This document shows, one piece after another, positions 34,103-42,560 of a DNA stretch of 62,417 bases. Within the stretch, counting starts at the first letter, position 1. Every line of letters starts with the position of its first letter. The stretch lies in assembly GCF_008326345.1 (NCBI RefSeq), contig NZ_BJEN01000005.1:1-62417 (forward strand), written 5' to 3'. Below the pieces are notes generated by a model, which had not been told where the DNA came from, made no database searches, and worked only from the letters and a program-made list of their open reading frames with translations. Both the position numbers and the translations under genes were made by a program. This DNA comes from Cutibacterium modestum. GTDB lineage: Bacteria; Actinomycetota; Actinomycetes; Propionibacteriales; Propionibacteriaceae.

Positions 34103-36621
34103 GCTGCCTCCTGGTCGTGCTCGGGCGGGTTGGAGCTAGCGGCCTCACGATGGGGACCGTAGGCAGGTCTCAAGAGCCGAATCTCACCGACGTTGCCGTG
34201 TTGGTCGGCGTACAGGCCACAACCGGGGCCTCCGGGGTTGAGAGCAATCTTGACCAGGTCAGCGAACTCCTCAGGGGACGTTTTAGGGTCCACGCCCAGG
34301 AACTCGACACCTTTCTGGGCGAGGTTGATGTTGTCGCACAGCAACACGATGCGATGCTGAATGAGGTTACGGACGGTCTCGTTGGGGTAATCGGCCTCGG
34401 GGTCGTGGGAGCCAGTAATGAGCCAGGCGTTGGCTCGGCGGGACTCACGCACGTACTCATCGATGGCGTGGGAGGCCTCCGGCGAGGACGACATATGGTG
34501 GAACTCATCAACGATGAAAGCGGCGTCGCGGGCCCGGTCGCTAAAGCACACCAGGCGAGCCAGACGAGCAATGAGCGCGTAGAGAGCCCGGCCAAACACC
34601 TTGTGCGGGGGCAGCTGCCGAAACAAATGTTCTGACAGCATCTCCTCGGCGTTAGGAAGAGCGATGCCACAAGTGCCGATGATGAGGATGTCGGCACTCA
34701 GGTCGGCGGGAGGAAGGTCCGGGTCAAAGATGGCCGAAGCTAGGGAGGCCGAGTTCTCGATGTCAGCGAACACGGCAATCCTGTCAGCGATCGCGGCGGC
34801 CTCGGGAAGGTCGCACTCCTCGGCCAGGTGGCGGGCCAAACGCCCACACGAGGTGATCTGGTGGTCACGCATGTAGGCCGGCTTGAGGACCTTGGCCAGC
34901 GTGGTTCCGGCCACACCGATGGTCTCCAAGTTAAGCAAGGTCAGCAAGAACGACTGGGCGACCTGTCCGGCCATCTCCGGGGGAAGGATGCGCAGCGGGT
35001 CCAGCGACAGCTTGGGGTGGGCCGTGTCGACGATCTGGCGTCTAACCCCGTCGATAGAATTGACAAAGGTTACCCACTCCCGCTCATCGGAGTTGTCGGT
35101 GGCAATAATGCGCCCGCCCCGGGCCGCGATGGCTGCGCACAGCCGCTTCTCGGCCATCGTCTTGCCCGCGCCCATCTTGCCGATGAACGCCACCGTGTTG
35201 CCCTTCTGATCCTGAGTGTCGGCATGCAGGTCAAGGAAGGCCAGCGACTGCAACGGGGAGCCTGTGACCACAGCCAACGGGATGCCGGTGGTACGGCCCA
35301 ACCGGTACTCAACCACCGGGATAGATGCGGCGAACGCGGAGGCGTGAGTCAGCTGACGGTAGGCGTTAAGCGAGGAGGAGAACCGGCCACCGGGCCGGGC
35401 AGCCCACAGCAAGTCCTCCTGACGGCCCACGGGACGCACCCACGTGAAGTCACCGAACACCGGATCATTGACGAACGCTCCTGCCAGCTCCTCGGTGGTC
35501 TCAAAGTCAGGAGACGAGACAGTGACGGTGATAAGAGCCTGGATCTCGACCTCACGCTCATCGGCGGCCAGCTCGGCGTTGTAGTCGACGAGCACCTGAG
35601 CGGAATGCTCGATAGACATGAGGGTCGAAGCCTGGGTCATCTCACCGCCCTCGACGTTGTCGAGCTGGTCGACGGTTTGGCGGATGGCCCGCTGATTTTT
35701 CTGCATCGCAGCGTGACGGGTCCGGGCCACTCCCCGGATCGCCACGTCGACCGGCACGCCAGTGTCGTCGATACGGCCCAGGAACTCGTAGGCAGGCCAC
35801 GTCATCGTGCGGGGCACCTTGCCCAGCGCAATGTGGGACTGGTAGACGGTCTCGCCGGTGTCGGCACCGATTTTGAGGACGCGACGATTCCACGCCTGAG
35901 CCGTCCGGGACATGTCGGAGACTCGCTTGTCATCCTCGCTGGCCAGCAGGTCGGAGGTCGCGGCCTCATCGATGACCAACTCCCCCAGCGCGGCACGTCC
36001 AGCCTCATCCATGAGGGCGATTCCCTCGCCAGGGGCATCATCACGCAACCGGGTCGGGTGGCCTGACAGGTGCTGCCGAAGCCAGATCTGTTCATCAACG
36101 GTGACCGGGCGGGGTTGGAACGCTGCCGGCAGTTTCGCACCGAATTCCTTAGCCTGACGGAGGGCCCACTCCCGTGCGACACGGCCAGGAGCGGTGGTCA
36201 TGAGTCCGGCGGCTTCGGTGATTTTGTTGAGGGCGGCGGTCCAGGCGGTGTGGGTGCGTATTTTCTGGTCTTGGTTGAGTTTGATCGATAGGAACCACAC
36301 GCGCCGGCCTAGGGATTCGGTTTCAGGCTGGTCGAGGGTGGCGTCGATTTCGTCGGCCCACACGGGGTGTTCGCTCAGGTCGAGGCCGGCGGCCATGGCG
36401 TCGACGATTTCTGTGGGGTCGGTCCAGGTGAGGGCTCCGTTGAGGCAGAACTCGTGGCGGGCGAGGTGGCGGAATAGGTCGCGGTGAGCTGCGGCGACGG
36501 TGAGGGAGGCGTTCTCGGTGACGGGTCGCTGGAGGGGAGTGAGTCGCCAAGTGGCCCAGATGTCGCCGGTGGAGGTCCAGACGAGGTTGTCGAAGAGGAA
36601 CCGTTCGGGGATGGACATCAT
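34099..36621 (-). CDS. VirB4/TraE-like transfer ATPase
   Basis: This 840-residue protein has the VirB4 N-terminal domain followed by a HerA-type ATPase. Walker A is AFIGKMGAGKTMAEKRL, Walker B AAFIVDEFHHMSSSPEAS, and the downstream ANAWLITGSHDPEADY and NLIQHRIVLLCDN match sensor motifs. VirB4 powers assembly and substrate transfer in T4SS. Both ends overlap neighbouring genes by 4 nt, so the operon is tightly coupled. Confidence 0.9.
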   Translation of the reverse strand: MMSIPERFLFDNLVWTSTGDIWATWRLTPLQRPVTENASLTVAAAHRDLFRHLARHEFCLNGALTWTDPTEIVDAMAAGLDLSEHPVWADEIDATLDQPETESLGRRVWFLSIKLNQDQKIRTHTAWTAALNKITEAAGLMTTAPGRVAREWALRQAKEFGAKLPAAFQPRPVTVDEQIWLRQHLSGHPTRLRDDAPGEGIALMDEAGRAALGELVIDEAATSDLLASEDDKRVSDMSRTAQAWNRRVLKIGADTGETVYQSHIALGKVPRTMTWPAYEFLGRIDDTGVPVDVAIRGVARTRHAAMQKNQRAIRQTVDQLDNVEGGEMTQASTLMSIEHSAQVLVDYNAELAADEREVEIQALITVTVSSPDFETTEELAGAFVNDPVFGDFTWVRPVGRQEDLLWAARPGGRFSSSLNAYRQLTHASAFAASIPVVEYRLGRTTGIPLAVVTGSPLQSLAFLDLHADTQDQKGNTVAFIGKMGAGKTMAEKRLCAAIAARGGRIIATDNSDEREWVTFVNSIDGVRRQIVDTAHPKLSLDPLRILPPEMAGQVAQSFLLTLLNLETIGVAGTTLAKVLKPAYMRDHQITSCGRLARHLAEECDLPEAAAIADRIAVFADIENSASLASAIFDPDLPPADLSADILIIGTCGIALPNAEEMLSEHLFRQLPPHKVFGRALYALIARLARLVCFSDRARDAAFIVDEFHHMSSSPEASHAIDEYVRESRRANAWLITGSHDPEADYPNETVRNLIQHRIVLLCDNINLAQKGVEFLGVDPKTSPEEFADLVKIALNPGGPGCGLYADQHGNVGEIRLLRPAYGPHREAASSNPPEHDQEAA

Positions 36622-37259
36622 GACTCCTTTTCGGCGGCGGCGAGGAAGGCTTCCAGGCCGCTGCGGCGTACAGCGTTCCCGGTAGGGTGCAGGGGTTTTC
36701 TGGGGGTGGGTTCAGGTTTCGGGTCTGGGAGGGGTTTGGGCTCGTAGGTGGTGTCGATGTCTTCGGCGAGGACGTGGTCGAGCAGGCAGGTGGCCGGGGT
36801 GTCGGTAGTCTCGTCCAGCTCGTCGATCATCTCGTCGAGGAGGTTGGGGGTGGTGGATGCGGCCCACACAGGTGGGATAGCCGGTGCGGGTCGAGGCGGT
36901 GTGGGGAGGCGGAGTTTGGTTTGGCCCCAGAGGGGTGTGTGGGTCATGCCGGCGGGAGTGGTGGCGGCGTGAGTGGTCACGCGCCACCAGCCCGCCAGCC
37001 ATGCCAGAGGTGACCAGGTCCAGTCGATGCGGCCGATGATGAACTGGGCGAGCCATCCGGCGGCCAGCGCGAAGATGAAACCGCGGATGGTCATGCCCCC
37101 GTCGATAATTTTGAAGCCCATCATCGCGGCAGGAACTACGCCGCCGACGGCGAGCACCTGATAGATCGTGTAAGGCCCGCCGGGGATCTTTCGACCCGAA
37201 GAGTCCTTGCCGATGATGCGGGGCTGCTGGCGGGCTTCGGTGTGCCACTGGATGTCCAT
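36618..37259 (-). CDS. PrgI/TcpE-like transfer membrane protein
   Basis: This 213-residue protein has two close membrane helices (about 29-45 and 54-70; VLAVGGVVPAAMMGFKIIDG, then TIRGFIFALAAGWLAQFIIG) and a polar C-terminal half. This is the shape of PrgI/TcpE/SCO6881-type proteins that accompany VirB4 in Gram-positive transfer operons. Position directly upstream of VirB4 supports the call. Confidence 0.7.
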   Translation of the reverse strand: MDIQWHTEARQQPRIIGKDSSGRKIPGGPYTIYQVLAVGGVVPAAMMGFKIIDGGMTIRGFIFALAAGWLAQFIIGRIDWTWSPLAWLAGWWRVTTHAATTPAGMTHTPLWGQTKLRLPTPPRPAPAIPPVWAASTTPNLLDEMIDELDETTDTPATCLLDHVLAEDIDTTYEPKPLPDPKPEPTPRKPLHPTGNAVRRSGLEAFLAAAEKES

Positions 37260-37334
37260 GACTTGCTTCCGGGTTCTCGGCTCTACCGGGCGGGAGCCTC
37301 AATAGCGGCCTTTGTGTGCTGGGGAATGTCCATG

Positions 37335-37601
37335 TCAGCCCTTGCCCAGTCCCTGCATCATCTGTCCGAAGAATTGGATGGCGTTGCCTTGGATGAGCCA
37401 GTACGCCATGCCACAGACGAACAGCATGGAGACGATTTTCGCGAGGCTCATGCCGTGTCGGAAGATGTTGAACGCGGCGAGGGCCATGACTGCGAGCATG
37501 GCGACGGCTCGCACTGCGGAGTTTCCTTCACCTGCCTTAGTTGTGGTCCATTCGAAGAGGTTCTGTGTTTCCAGTGGGAACAGGAGAAATTGGTCGAGCA
37601 T
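37335..37601 (-). CDS. Small pilin-like (VirB2/TcpD-like) transfer protein
   Basis: This 88-residue protein has two hydrophobic helices (about 33-47 and 52-70) separated by RHGMSLAK, and ends in a polar tail. The ATG at 37601 is preferred because the longer frame upstream overlaps the preceding gene and has no matching character. VirB2/TrbC-like or TcpD-like subunits have this size and position. Confidence 0.65.
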   Translation of the reverse strand: MLDQFLLFPLETQNLFEWTTTKAGEGNSAVRAVAMLAVMALAAFNIFRHGMSLAKIVSMLFVCGMAYWLIQGNAIQFFGQMMQGLGKG

Positions 37602-37618
37602 GAGGATGGCTTGTCCTT

Positions 37619-38629
37619 TCAGGAGGCCGACCGGGATGGGCCCGGTGTTGACGGGCTGGGCGACACGGGTGTGCCGGCCAGGGGCAGAAGGCGTGACGGC
37701 TGGTCGAGGGCGGCGACCTCCCATCGGCCTGCACGGCTGACAAGGGTCAGGCCGTACTGGCTGGTCCGGGTGGTGGATTCGTCGCCGGTGGGCTGGCATG
37801 TCACGGTCACCGTGACGGTAATCTTCTGCCGGTCTGAGGGGGTGGGGACCTCGTCAGGTCCCACCACATGAGTGGTTTTCACTGATACGCATGGGGCTGG
37901 GTCAACCGCGGTGAAAGCGGTCCCTGGGCTGCTCCATCTCGACAGGTCGGTATTTCCGGTCAGCATGGCGGTTAGGAAGCCTGAAGAGGTTTGGGCGGCC
38001 GGGTCGGCGGTGCGAAGCTCCGAGGTGTCTAGGGTGGGGGCCGAGGCCGGTGCAGGCATGGGGATCTGTCCAGGTAGACGCAAGGCGATGGCCTTGCCGT
38101 TGGAATCGACGTGGACCGGGACTGACCAGGCCTGTCCGGTCCCGGATTGACCGCCCATGGTGACCACGGTGACCTGCCACAGGCTCGGGTCAGACGGGGA
38201 GACGGTGGCATCGGCGACGGTGACTGTGGTGGGGGCCGGGCCGGGTTTGCGGGGCAGTCGGGCGTCGGTGATCTTGGCCGCCACCAGGTGCCCCAAGTTG
38301 TCCAGGTGCTCAGAGTCGGAGGTCAGCAGAAGAGTAGTCACCTCGACCGCGGTGGCTGAGGCGATCTGAGCTGTGCGGCGGTCGTGATGGGTGGTGTCAG
38401 TGCTGACAGCTGTGGTGGGAGCGGATGCCGGGGCCGCCGAACGGACCAGGGCAACGGGGCCGCATGCGACTCCGCACAGCACGAGGGCAAGGAAGCCTTT
38501 GGTGGCCATCGATCCGGTGTGGGGCCAGGGACCCACGTTTTCCTGTGCCTGTTTTTTCTTGGCCGACCAGCGGCGGGACTTGGAGTTAGCGGATGCACCT
38601 TCTGGGGTGCGTGCTCGTCTCAATCGCAT
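37619..38629 (-). CDS. TcpC/VirB8-like transfer protein
   Basis: This 336-residue protein has a basic N-terminus, one membrane helix (about 43-63) and an extracytoplasmic part with two NTF2-like repeats: TAVEVTTLLLTSDSEHLDNL to VHVDSNGKAIALRLPGQIPM, and SGFLTAMLTGNTDLSRW to TLVSRAGRWEVAAL. This is the TcpC architecture, structurally VirB8-like. It is the first gene of the transfer operon; GGAGG precedes its start and the repeated promoter-like element lies right upstream. Confidence 0.8.
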   Translation of the reverse strand: MRLRRARTPEGASANSKSRRWSAKKKQAQENVGPWPHTGSMATKGFLALVLCGVACGPVALVRSAAPASAPTTAVSTDTTHHDRRTAQIASATAVEVTTLLLTSDSEHLDNLGHLVAAKITDARLPRKPGPAPTTVTVADATVSPSDPSLWQVTVVTMGGQSGTGQAWSVPVHVDSNGKAIALRLPGQIPMPAPASAPTLDTSELRTADPAAQTSSGFLTAMLTGNTDLSRWSSPGTAFTAVDPAPCVSVKTTHVVGPDEVPTPSDRQKITVTVTVTCQPTGDESTTRTSQYGLTLVSRAGRWEVAALDQPSRLLPLAGTPVSPSPSTPGPSRSAS

Positions 38630-38639
38630 CGGTCACCTC

Positions 38640-38684
38640 CTTCATTCACTGGATGAAGGGATGAAGGGAGTGGCCCATGTGCGG
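38640..38684 (-). promoter_or_regulatory. Repeated plasmid element CCGCACAT-N18-CTTCA (copy 5), transfer operon head
   Basis: On the minus strand CCGCACAT is followed after 18 nt by CTTCATCCAGTGAATGAAG, 29 nt upstream of the first transfer gene at 38629. This is the likely main promoter/operator of the transfer operon. Confidence 0.8.
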
Positions 38685-39456
38685 TCGAACCCGAAAAAGT
38701 TCAAACTTTTTTCTGGGTCTGCCTCAAGTACGACAGAAGGCCTGCATCATCACGGCGTTGTGGTAGCAGATCTTGCGTCAGCGCAAATGTATGGGCCTCG
38801 TAGGAGTAGCTCTTAGGTGGGTCCCGGTGGTTGCGGCCAGGGCGAGGGTGTCGGGTATGTGTAGCGCTAGTCCCGGGTTCGTGGTGTGAGGGCTTTTGGG
38901 TGCTGACATGCACTACCCATTGCTAGACGCTGTGCTGTGGCATGGCTAGGCGTCTAGCAGACGGGTTGACATCACCTTTAGGCTGGCAGCATCCAAGGCC
39001 GCAGGCCAGAGGAATGCGGACAGCCTAACGATTGACGTCCCCCTCTTATTTCCTTCACCTCTTCCACTTTCTGGAGCTGGCACTCCCCTTGCTGATGTCA
39101 GCTTTTTCCTGGATGCCACGGTTGAGTCGACTACTCGAAGGTGGATCGATCCACCGATGTATCTGACTCTGGTTTTAGAGGCCATCCCCGCTACTTCTGA
39201 AGTCACCCCTTCTCCCCCGGCATGACAGGCGGCGCCCCACAGATTGACGACACTGCGGGGCTGCGGAGGTCTTCCAAGACTGTCGCCAGGGAAAGTGCGT
39301 GTCTGTCATCTCATCTTTTCCCGTCACATTTCCCCTTGTCAGAGCGGTTTTTGCAAAGTGACAACGTCAGGGGTCTTGACGACAACATCCTCGACAACAT
39401 CGTGGCGGTGGTCTGTGTCTCGTCAGTTCAACGCACCGGGGAAAGAGGCACCGCTG
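38685..39456. other. Divergent intergenic region with an inverted repeat
   Basis: About 770 bp between the transfer operon and the sigma-like gene show no supported gene. TGCTAGACGC (38921-38930) and GCGTCTAGCA (38950-38959) form a perfect 10-bp inverted repeat around 19 nt; the same 10-mer occurs at 21211. The region is a reasonable place to look for a transfer origin or control site. Confidence 0.5.
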
Positions 39457-40143
39457 ATGTTCACCACCACAAACACCCTCAACGATGAATGGGACCAGAT
39501 TCGCGCCATCGAGATCGATTGGCATGACTGCCCCGAACTGATGCACTGCATCGACGTTGATGATGTGTTGGCCGTCATTCCTGCCGCCCCCGACGCCATC
39601 CTGGGCTACCTCATTACCCGAGCTCAGGGCGGTGACGAGTTGGCCACCCGCACTATCATCCAAGCGTTCACAGGCAAGCTTATTTTGATGGCCACGGCCA
39701 CCAAGGTGCGCCGTACTAATGACGGCTTCAATGATCTGCTGGCGGGGTTGTGGGAGACGATCATCACGTACCCGTTGGATCGTCGCCCTGACAAGATCGC
39801 TGCGAACCTCACCCTCGACACGTTGCACCGGGTTACCCGGTTCTGGCGTGCTGATTCCCCCGATGAGGAAGAGGCTCACGGTCTGGTGCCCTTCCCTGAC
39901 ACTCTCATCGCCCCAGAGCCCGATGAGGACGTCACAGCTAGCCAGGCCATCGCCTTGGCGGTGGACCGCAACTGGATTACCGAGGACCTAGCCCGCCTCA
40001 TGAGCCATATTTACTGTGACGGTATGACTGGAGCTGATGCGGGTCGTCTGCATGGCTGCGCTCCAGCTACGGTGCGATCTCGATGCCGTGATGGTCGGGC
40101 CGTGTTGCAGCGCAACGCCGAGACGATCCTGGCCGTCTGCTGA
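39457..40143 (+). CDS. Sigma-factor-like protein
   Basis: This 228-residue protein has a region-2-like segment (ARTIIQAFTGKLILMATATK, FNDLLAGLWETIITYPLD) and a C-terminal region-4-like HTH (GMTGADAGRLHGCAPATVRS, RCRDGRAVLQRN). The ATG at 39457 with AGAGG upstream fits better than earlier starts. Layout is that of sigma-70-like proteins found on actinobacterial plasmids, though region 2 is divergent. It stands at the head of the plus-strand partition-tad block. It could direct transcription from the repeated CCGCACAT elements; this is inference. Confidence 0.65.
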   Translation: MFTTTNTLNDEWDQIRAIEIDWHDCPELMHCIDVDDVLAVIPAAPDAILGYLITRAQGGDELATRTIIQAFTGKLILMATATKVRRTNDGFNDLLAGLWETIITYPLDRRPDKIAANLTLDTLHRVTRFWRADSPDEEEAHGLVPFPDTLIAPEPDEDVTASQAIALAVDRNWITEDLARLMSHIYCDGMTGADAGRLHGCAPATVRSRCRDGRAVLQRNAETILAVC

Positions 40144-40182
40144 TCCCTCTCTTGCTCATGCCTGCCGCCACCCTACCCCTAC

Positions 40183-40293
40183 CTGCTAGAAACATAGCCA
40201 TGTCTCCAGCAACGCATCTAGCATATCTTCTAGCAATTGATCTAGCTATGTATATAGCTGATGATCTAGCTATCATATAGCTGTGTCTCCAGC
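40183..40293. repeat. CTAGC-rich repeat block, candidate centromere
   Basis: The block contains many CTAGC/GCTAG units, two near-identical 21-22-mers (40239-40260 and 40263-40283; core ATCTAGCTAT..ATATAGCTG) and flanking copies of TGTCTCCAGC at 40201-40210 and 40284-40293. It lies just upstream of the second ParA gene, as expected for a partition site or operator. Confidence 0.65.
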
Positions 40294-40368
40294 CCAAATG
40301 ACAGCCCAATGGCATGCTTGCCACAGGAAGGTGCGTCAGCCTCCCGAAATACTGGAAGGAGCTTTACC

Positions 40369-41304
40369 GTGCAGGACATGACCTCGACCAGACCGATTGA
40401 CCGATCCCCGTTCGACCGCACCATCGCGGTATGGAACCACAAAGGCGGCACGTTCAAGACGTCCGTCGTGGCGAACCTGGGATACCTGTTCGCCGCCGGT
40501 GGCAACAAGGTGCTGATGGTCGACATGGACCCCCAAGCCAATCTCGACATTGACTTCGGTATACCCGCGGGAGAACGTGAACGGGGCATGGGATTAGCCG
40601 AGGCGCTACGTGAGGGGACGGCCCTTCCCCCACCGCGTCATCTCAGCGAAAACCTTCACCTGGTCAGTGGCGGCCCGGCCCTCCACGAGTTCACCGACCC
40701 CGCCTCCCTAGCGGCCATCCTCGAGCGGGTCACTACCGCACGCTACGACCTGCTGGCCCAGGCCCTCGCACCGCTGGCCTGGGACTACGACCTTATCCTT
40801 ATCGATTCCGGGCCGGCCCAGACTGTGCTGTCCCAGACCATCCTTGGAGTAGCCCGTTACCTGGTGGTGCCCACCCGCTCCGATAACGCCTCGATCACCG
40901 GGCTGGTCGGCGTTCAGGACGCCATCGATGAGGTCGCCGACTGCAACCCCGGCCTGAACCTGCTCGGTGTTGTGCTGGCTGGTGTGGGCACTCAGGCCAC
41001 CCGGATCGGGGCCGATAAACGCAAGGCCATTGACACGGTCTTGGGGGAGGGGACCGTCTTCGAGGCGATCATTCACTACTCCGAAAAAGTGGCCGTGCTC
41101 GCACGCCAGCAGGGTAAGACCGTCGCCGAGTTGGCTGGCGAATACCACCACACCCAGCCCGCCTACACCTACCTAGCCCAGGGCAAAAAGGTTCCCAACG
41201 TCGCTAAGGCGGCCGTCGCCATTGAAACCGACTACCTACGGTTGGCCACCGAAATCAGTGACCGCATGTTCGCCGGCGACGAGCAGGAGTCCACTCATGA
41301 CTGA
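40369..41304 (+). CDS. ParA/Soj-type ATPase heading the tad block
   Basis: This 311-residue protein has deviant Walker A motif WNHKGGTFKTSVVANLG, then VLMVDMDPQANLD and DLILIDSGPAQTVL. The start is GTG 40369 with AAGGA upstream. In place of the usual GVGK it has GTFK, keeping the two lysines. A full Soj-like length and an overlapping RHH partner indicate a second segregation system. It immediately precedes cpaB, so it could also help position the pilus machine. Confidence 0.85.
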   Translation: MQDMTSTRPIDRSPFDRTIAVWNHKGGTFKTSVVANLGYLFAAGGNKVLMVDMDPQANLDIDFGIPAGERERGMGLAEALREGTALPPPRHLSENLHLVSGGPALHEFTDPASLAAILERVTTARYDLLAQALAPLAWDYDLILIDSGPAQTVLSQTILGVARYLVVPTRSDNASITGLVGVQDAIDEVADCNPGLNLLGVVLAGVGTQATRIGADKRKAIDTVLGEGTVFEAIIHYSEKVAVLARQQGKTVAELAGEYHHTQPAYTYLAQGKKVPNVAKAAVAIETDYLRLATEISDRMFAGDEQESTHD

Positions 41305-41917
41305 CGATCCGATCCTGCCCGACCACACCTCCACCGAGGGCGACGACGCCGACACGCGCCTGGCTGAGGAGTGGACCACCAGCGGCCGCAAAGTAGGCAT
41401 CCTGCCTCAGCGTCAGCGACCCGGACGCTCCACAAAACCCGCTAAACAGACTCCTGTCTCGTCCCCTGCTCCTGCTGCACCAGCACCAAGGAAAACCCCG
41501 GCGGCCACAACCACCCAGAATGAACGCCAGCGGATCAACGTCACTGTCTACGTTGTCCCCGAACTGGCCGCCGAGCTGCGCTCCCGGTCTGCGGCGACGG
41601 GGGTGACGGTCTCGGATCTGGTGGTGCAGGCTCTGGTTTTTGTGGCCGATCACGCGGGCGAGGCGGTCGCCGATGATGTTCGCGTCGACGCGGTTACTGG
41701 TGATGGGGGAGGGTTGTTCGATGTGACCCCGTCGCGGCCGACAGGTGTCGCCAAGACCCAGTTGGGGGTGCGGATGACCCGCCACAACAAGGACGGTTTG
41801 GACCAGCTGACCCAGATCAGTGGGGCCCGTGACCGTAGTCATCTTGTGTCCGTGGCCGTGCGCGACTATCTCGACTCTAATCCTGTTCCTGTGAAGAAAG
41901 GCCACCATGTCCGCTGA
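41297..41917 (+). CDS. RHH DNA-binding partner of the second ParA
   Basis: This 206-residue protein has a long polar, Pro-rich N-terminus (1-75) and two similar RHH-like segments: RINVTVYVVPELAAELRSRS (VTVSDLVVQALVF) and KTQLGVRMTRHNKDGLDQLT (DRSHLVSVAVRDYL). Two RHH units in one chain are unusual and would form an intramolecular dimer. It overlaps the ParA stop by 8 nt and the next gene by 11 nt. ParB-like centromere binding is inferred. Confidence 0.7.
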   Translation: MTDDPILPDHTSTEGDDADTRLAEEWTTSGRKVGILPQRQRPGRSTKPAKQTPVSSPAPAAPAPRKTPAATTTQNERQRINVTVYVVPELAAELRSRSAATGVTVSDLVVQALVFVADHAGEAVADDVRVDAVTGDGGGLFDVTPSRPTGVAKTQLGVRMTRHNKDGLDQLTQISGARDRSHLVSVAVRDYLDSNPVPVKKGHHVR

Positions 41918-42560
41918 TGAAACCCCGGCCGGGCGACACTTTGAAACGACTGTTAAGCCCAGGCGGCGTCCCGTGTTCGTCGCCGCCGGGATCGCCATCG
42001 TCGTGGTCGGTGCTCTGCTTATTGCCCAGTTGATTCACGCGGGTCAGACCGAGAATCGCGTGTTGGAGGTCCGTTCCGATGTGGGGCGTGGCGAGGTGAT
42101 TCGTGACACCGATCTGGTGGCGGTGACCGTTGGCCAGGTCGGCAACGTGTCAACGGTTCCCGCCGATCAGCTTGATGCCCTGGTCGGCAAGCGTGCCGCG
42201 GTGGATCTGCGTTCCGGGTCTTTGTTGTCTGCCGGGGCTATTGGGGCGGCCGACACTGTTCCAGCCCCGGGTAAGTCGCTGGTTGGGTTGAAGCTGGCCC
42301 CCGGGCAGGTTCCTATCGGGGATCTGACCGCCGGGGCGAAACTGCGTCTGATCCAGACGTCGGCCCTCAACGGGTCGGCCACCGCGACCGACGCCGCCAA
42401 TACCAATGGTCAGTCGTGGGATGCGACGATGGCGGCCAGCACCAAGGGCACCGATCAGGTCACTTTGGTCAATGTGGAGGTGAAATCGGGTGAGGCGGCC
42501 CGGATCGCCCAGCTGACCTCCCAGGGCCGTATCGCTGTGGTGAAGGACTCGAGCCGGTGA
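41907..42560 (+). CDS. cpaB: CpaB/RcpC-type pilus assembly protein
   Basis: This 217-residue protein has one N-terminal membrane helix (about 23-45; FVAAGIAIVVVGALLIAQLI) and a SAF domain (VRSDVGRGEVIRDTDLVAVT, then VDLRSGSLLSAGAI). It is short for RcpC, as usual for actinobacterial tad loci without an outer membrane. It overlaps the RHH gene and the TadZ-like gene, so it opens the tad operon proper. Confidence 0.8.
   Translation: MSADETPAGRHFETTVKPRRRPVFVAAGIAIVVVGALLIAQLIHAGQTENRVLEVRSDVGRGEVIRDTDLVAVTVGQVGNVSTVPADQLDALVGKRAAVDLRSGSLLSAGAIGAADTVPAPGKSLVGLKLAPGQVPIGDLTAGAKLRLIQTSALNGSATATDAANTNGQSWDATMAASTKGTDQVTLVNVEVKSGEAARIAQLTSQGRIAVVKDSSR

Noticed and set aside
32813-34162. 449-codon plus-strand frame opposite the VirB6-like gene
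   Set aside because: It is very rich in His, Arg and Gln, has no ribosome binding site and lies antisense to a clear membrane protein.
34828-36066. 412-codon plus-strand frame opposite the VirB4 gene
   Set aside because: Antisense shadow of a well-supported ATPase gene with no recognisable domain.
38946-39206. 86-codon minus-strand frame between the transfer operon and the sigma-like gene
   Set aside because: No start signal and no family resemblance; it overlaps a likely control region.
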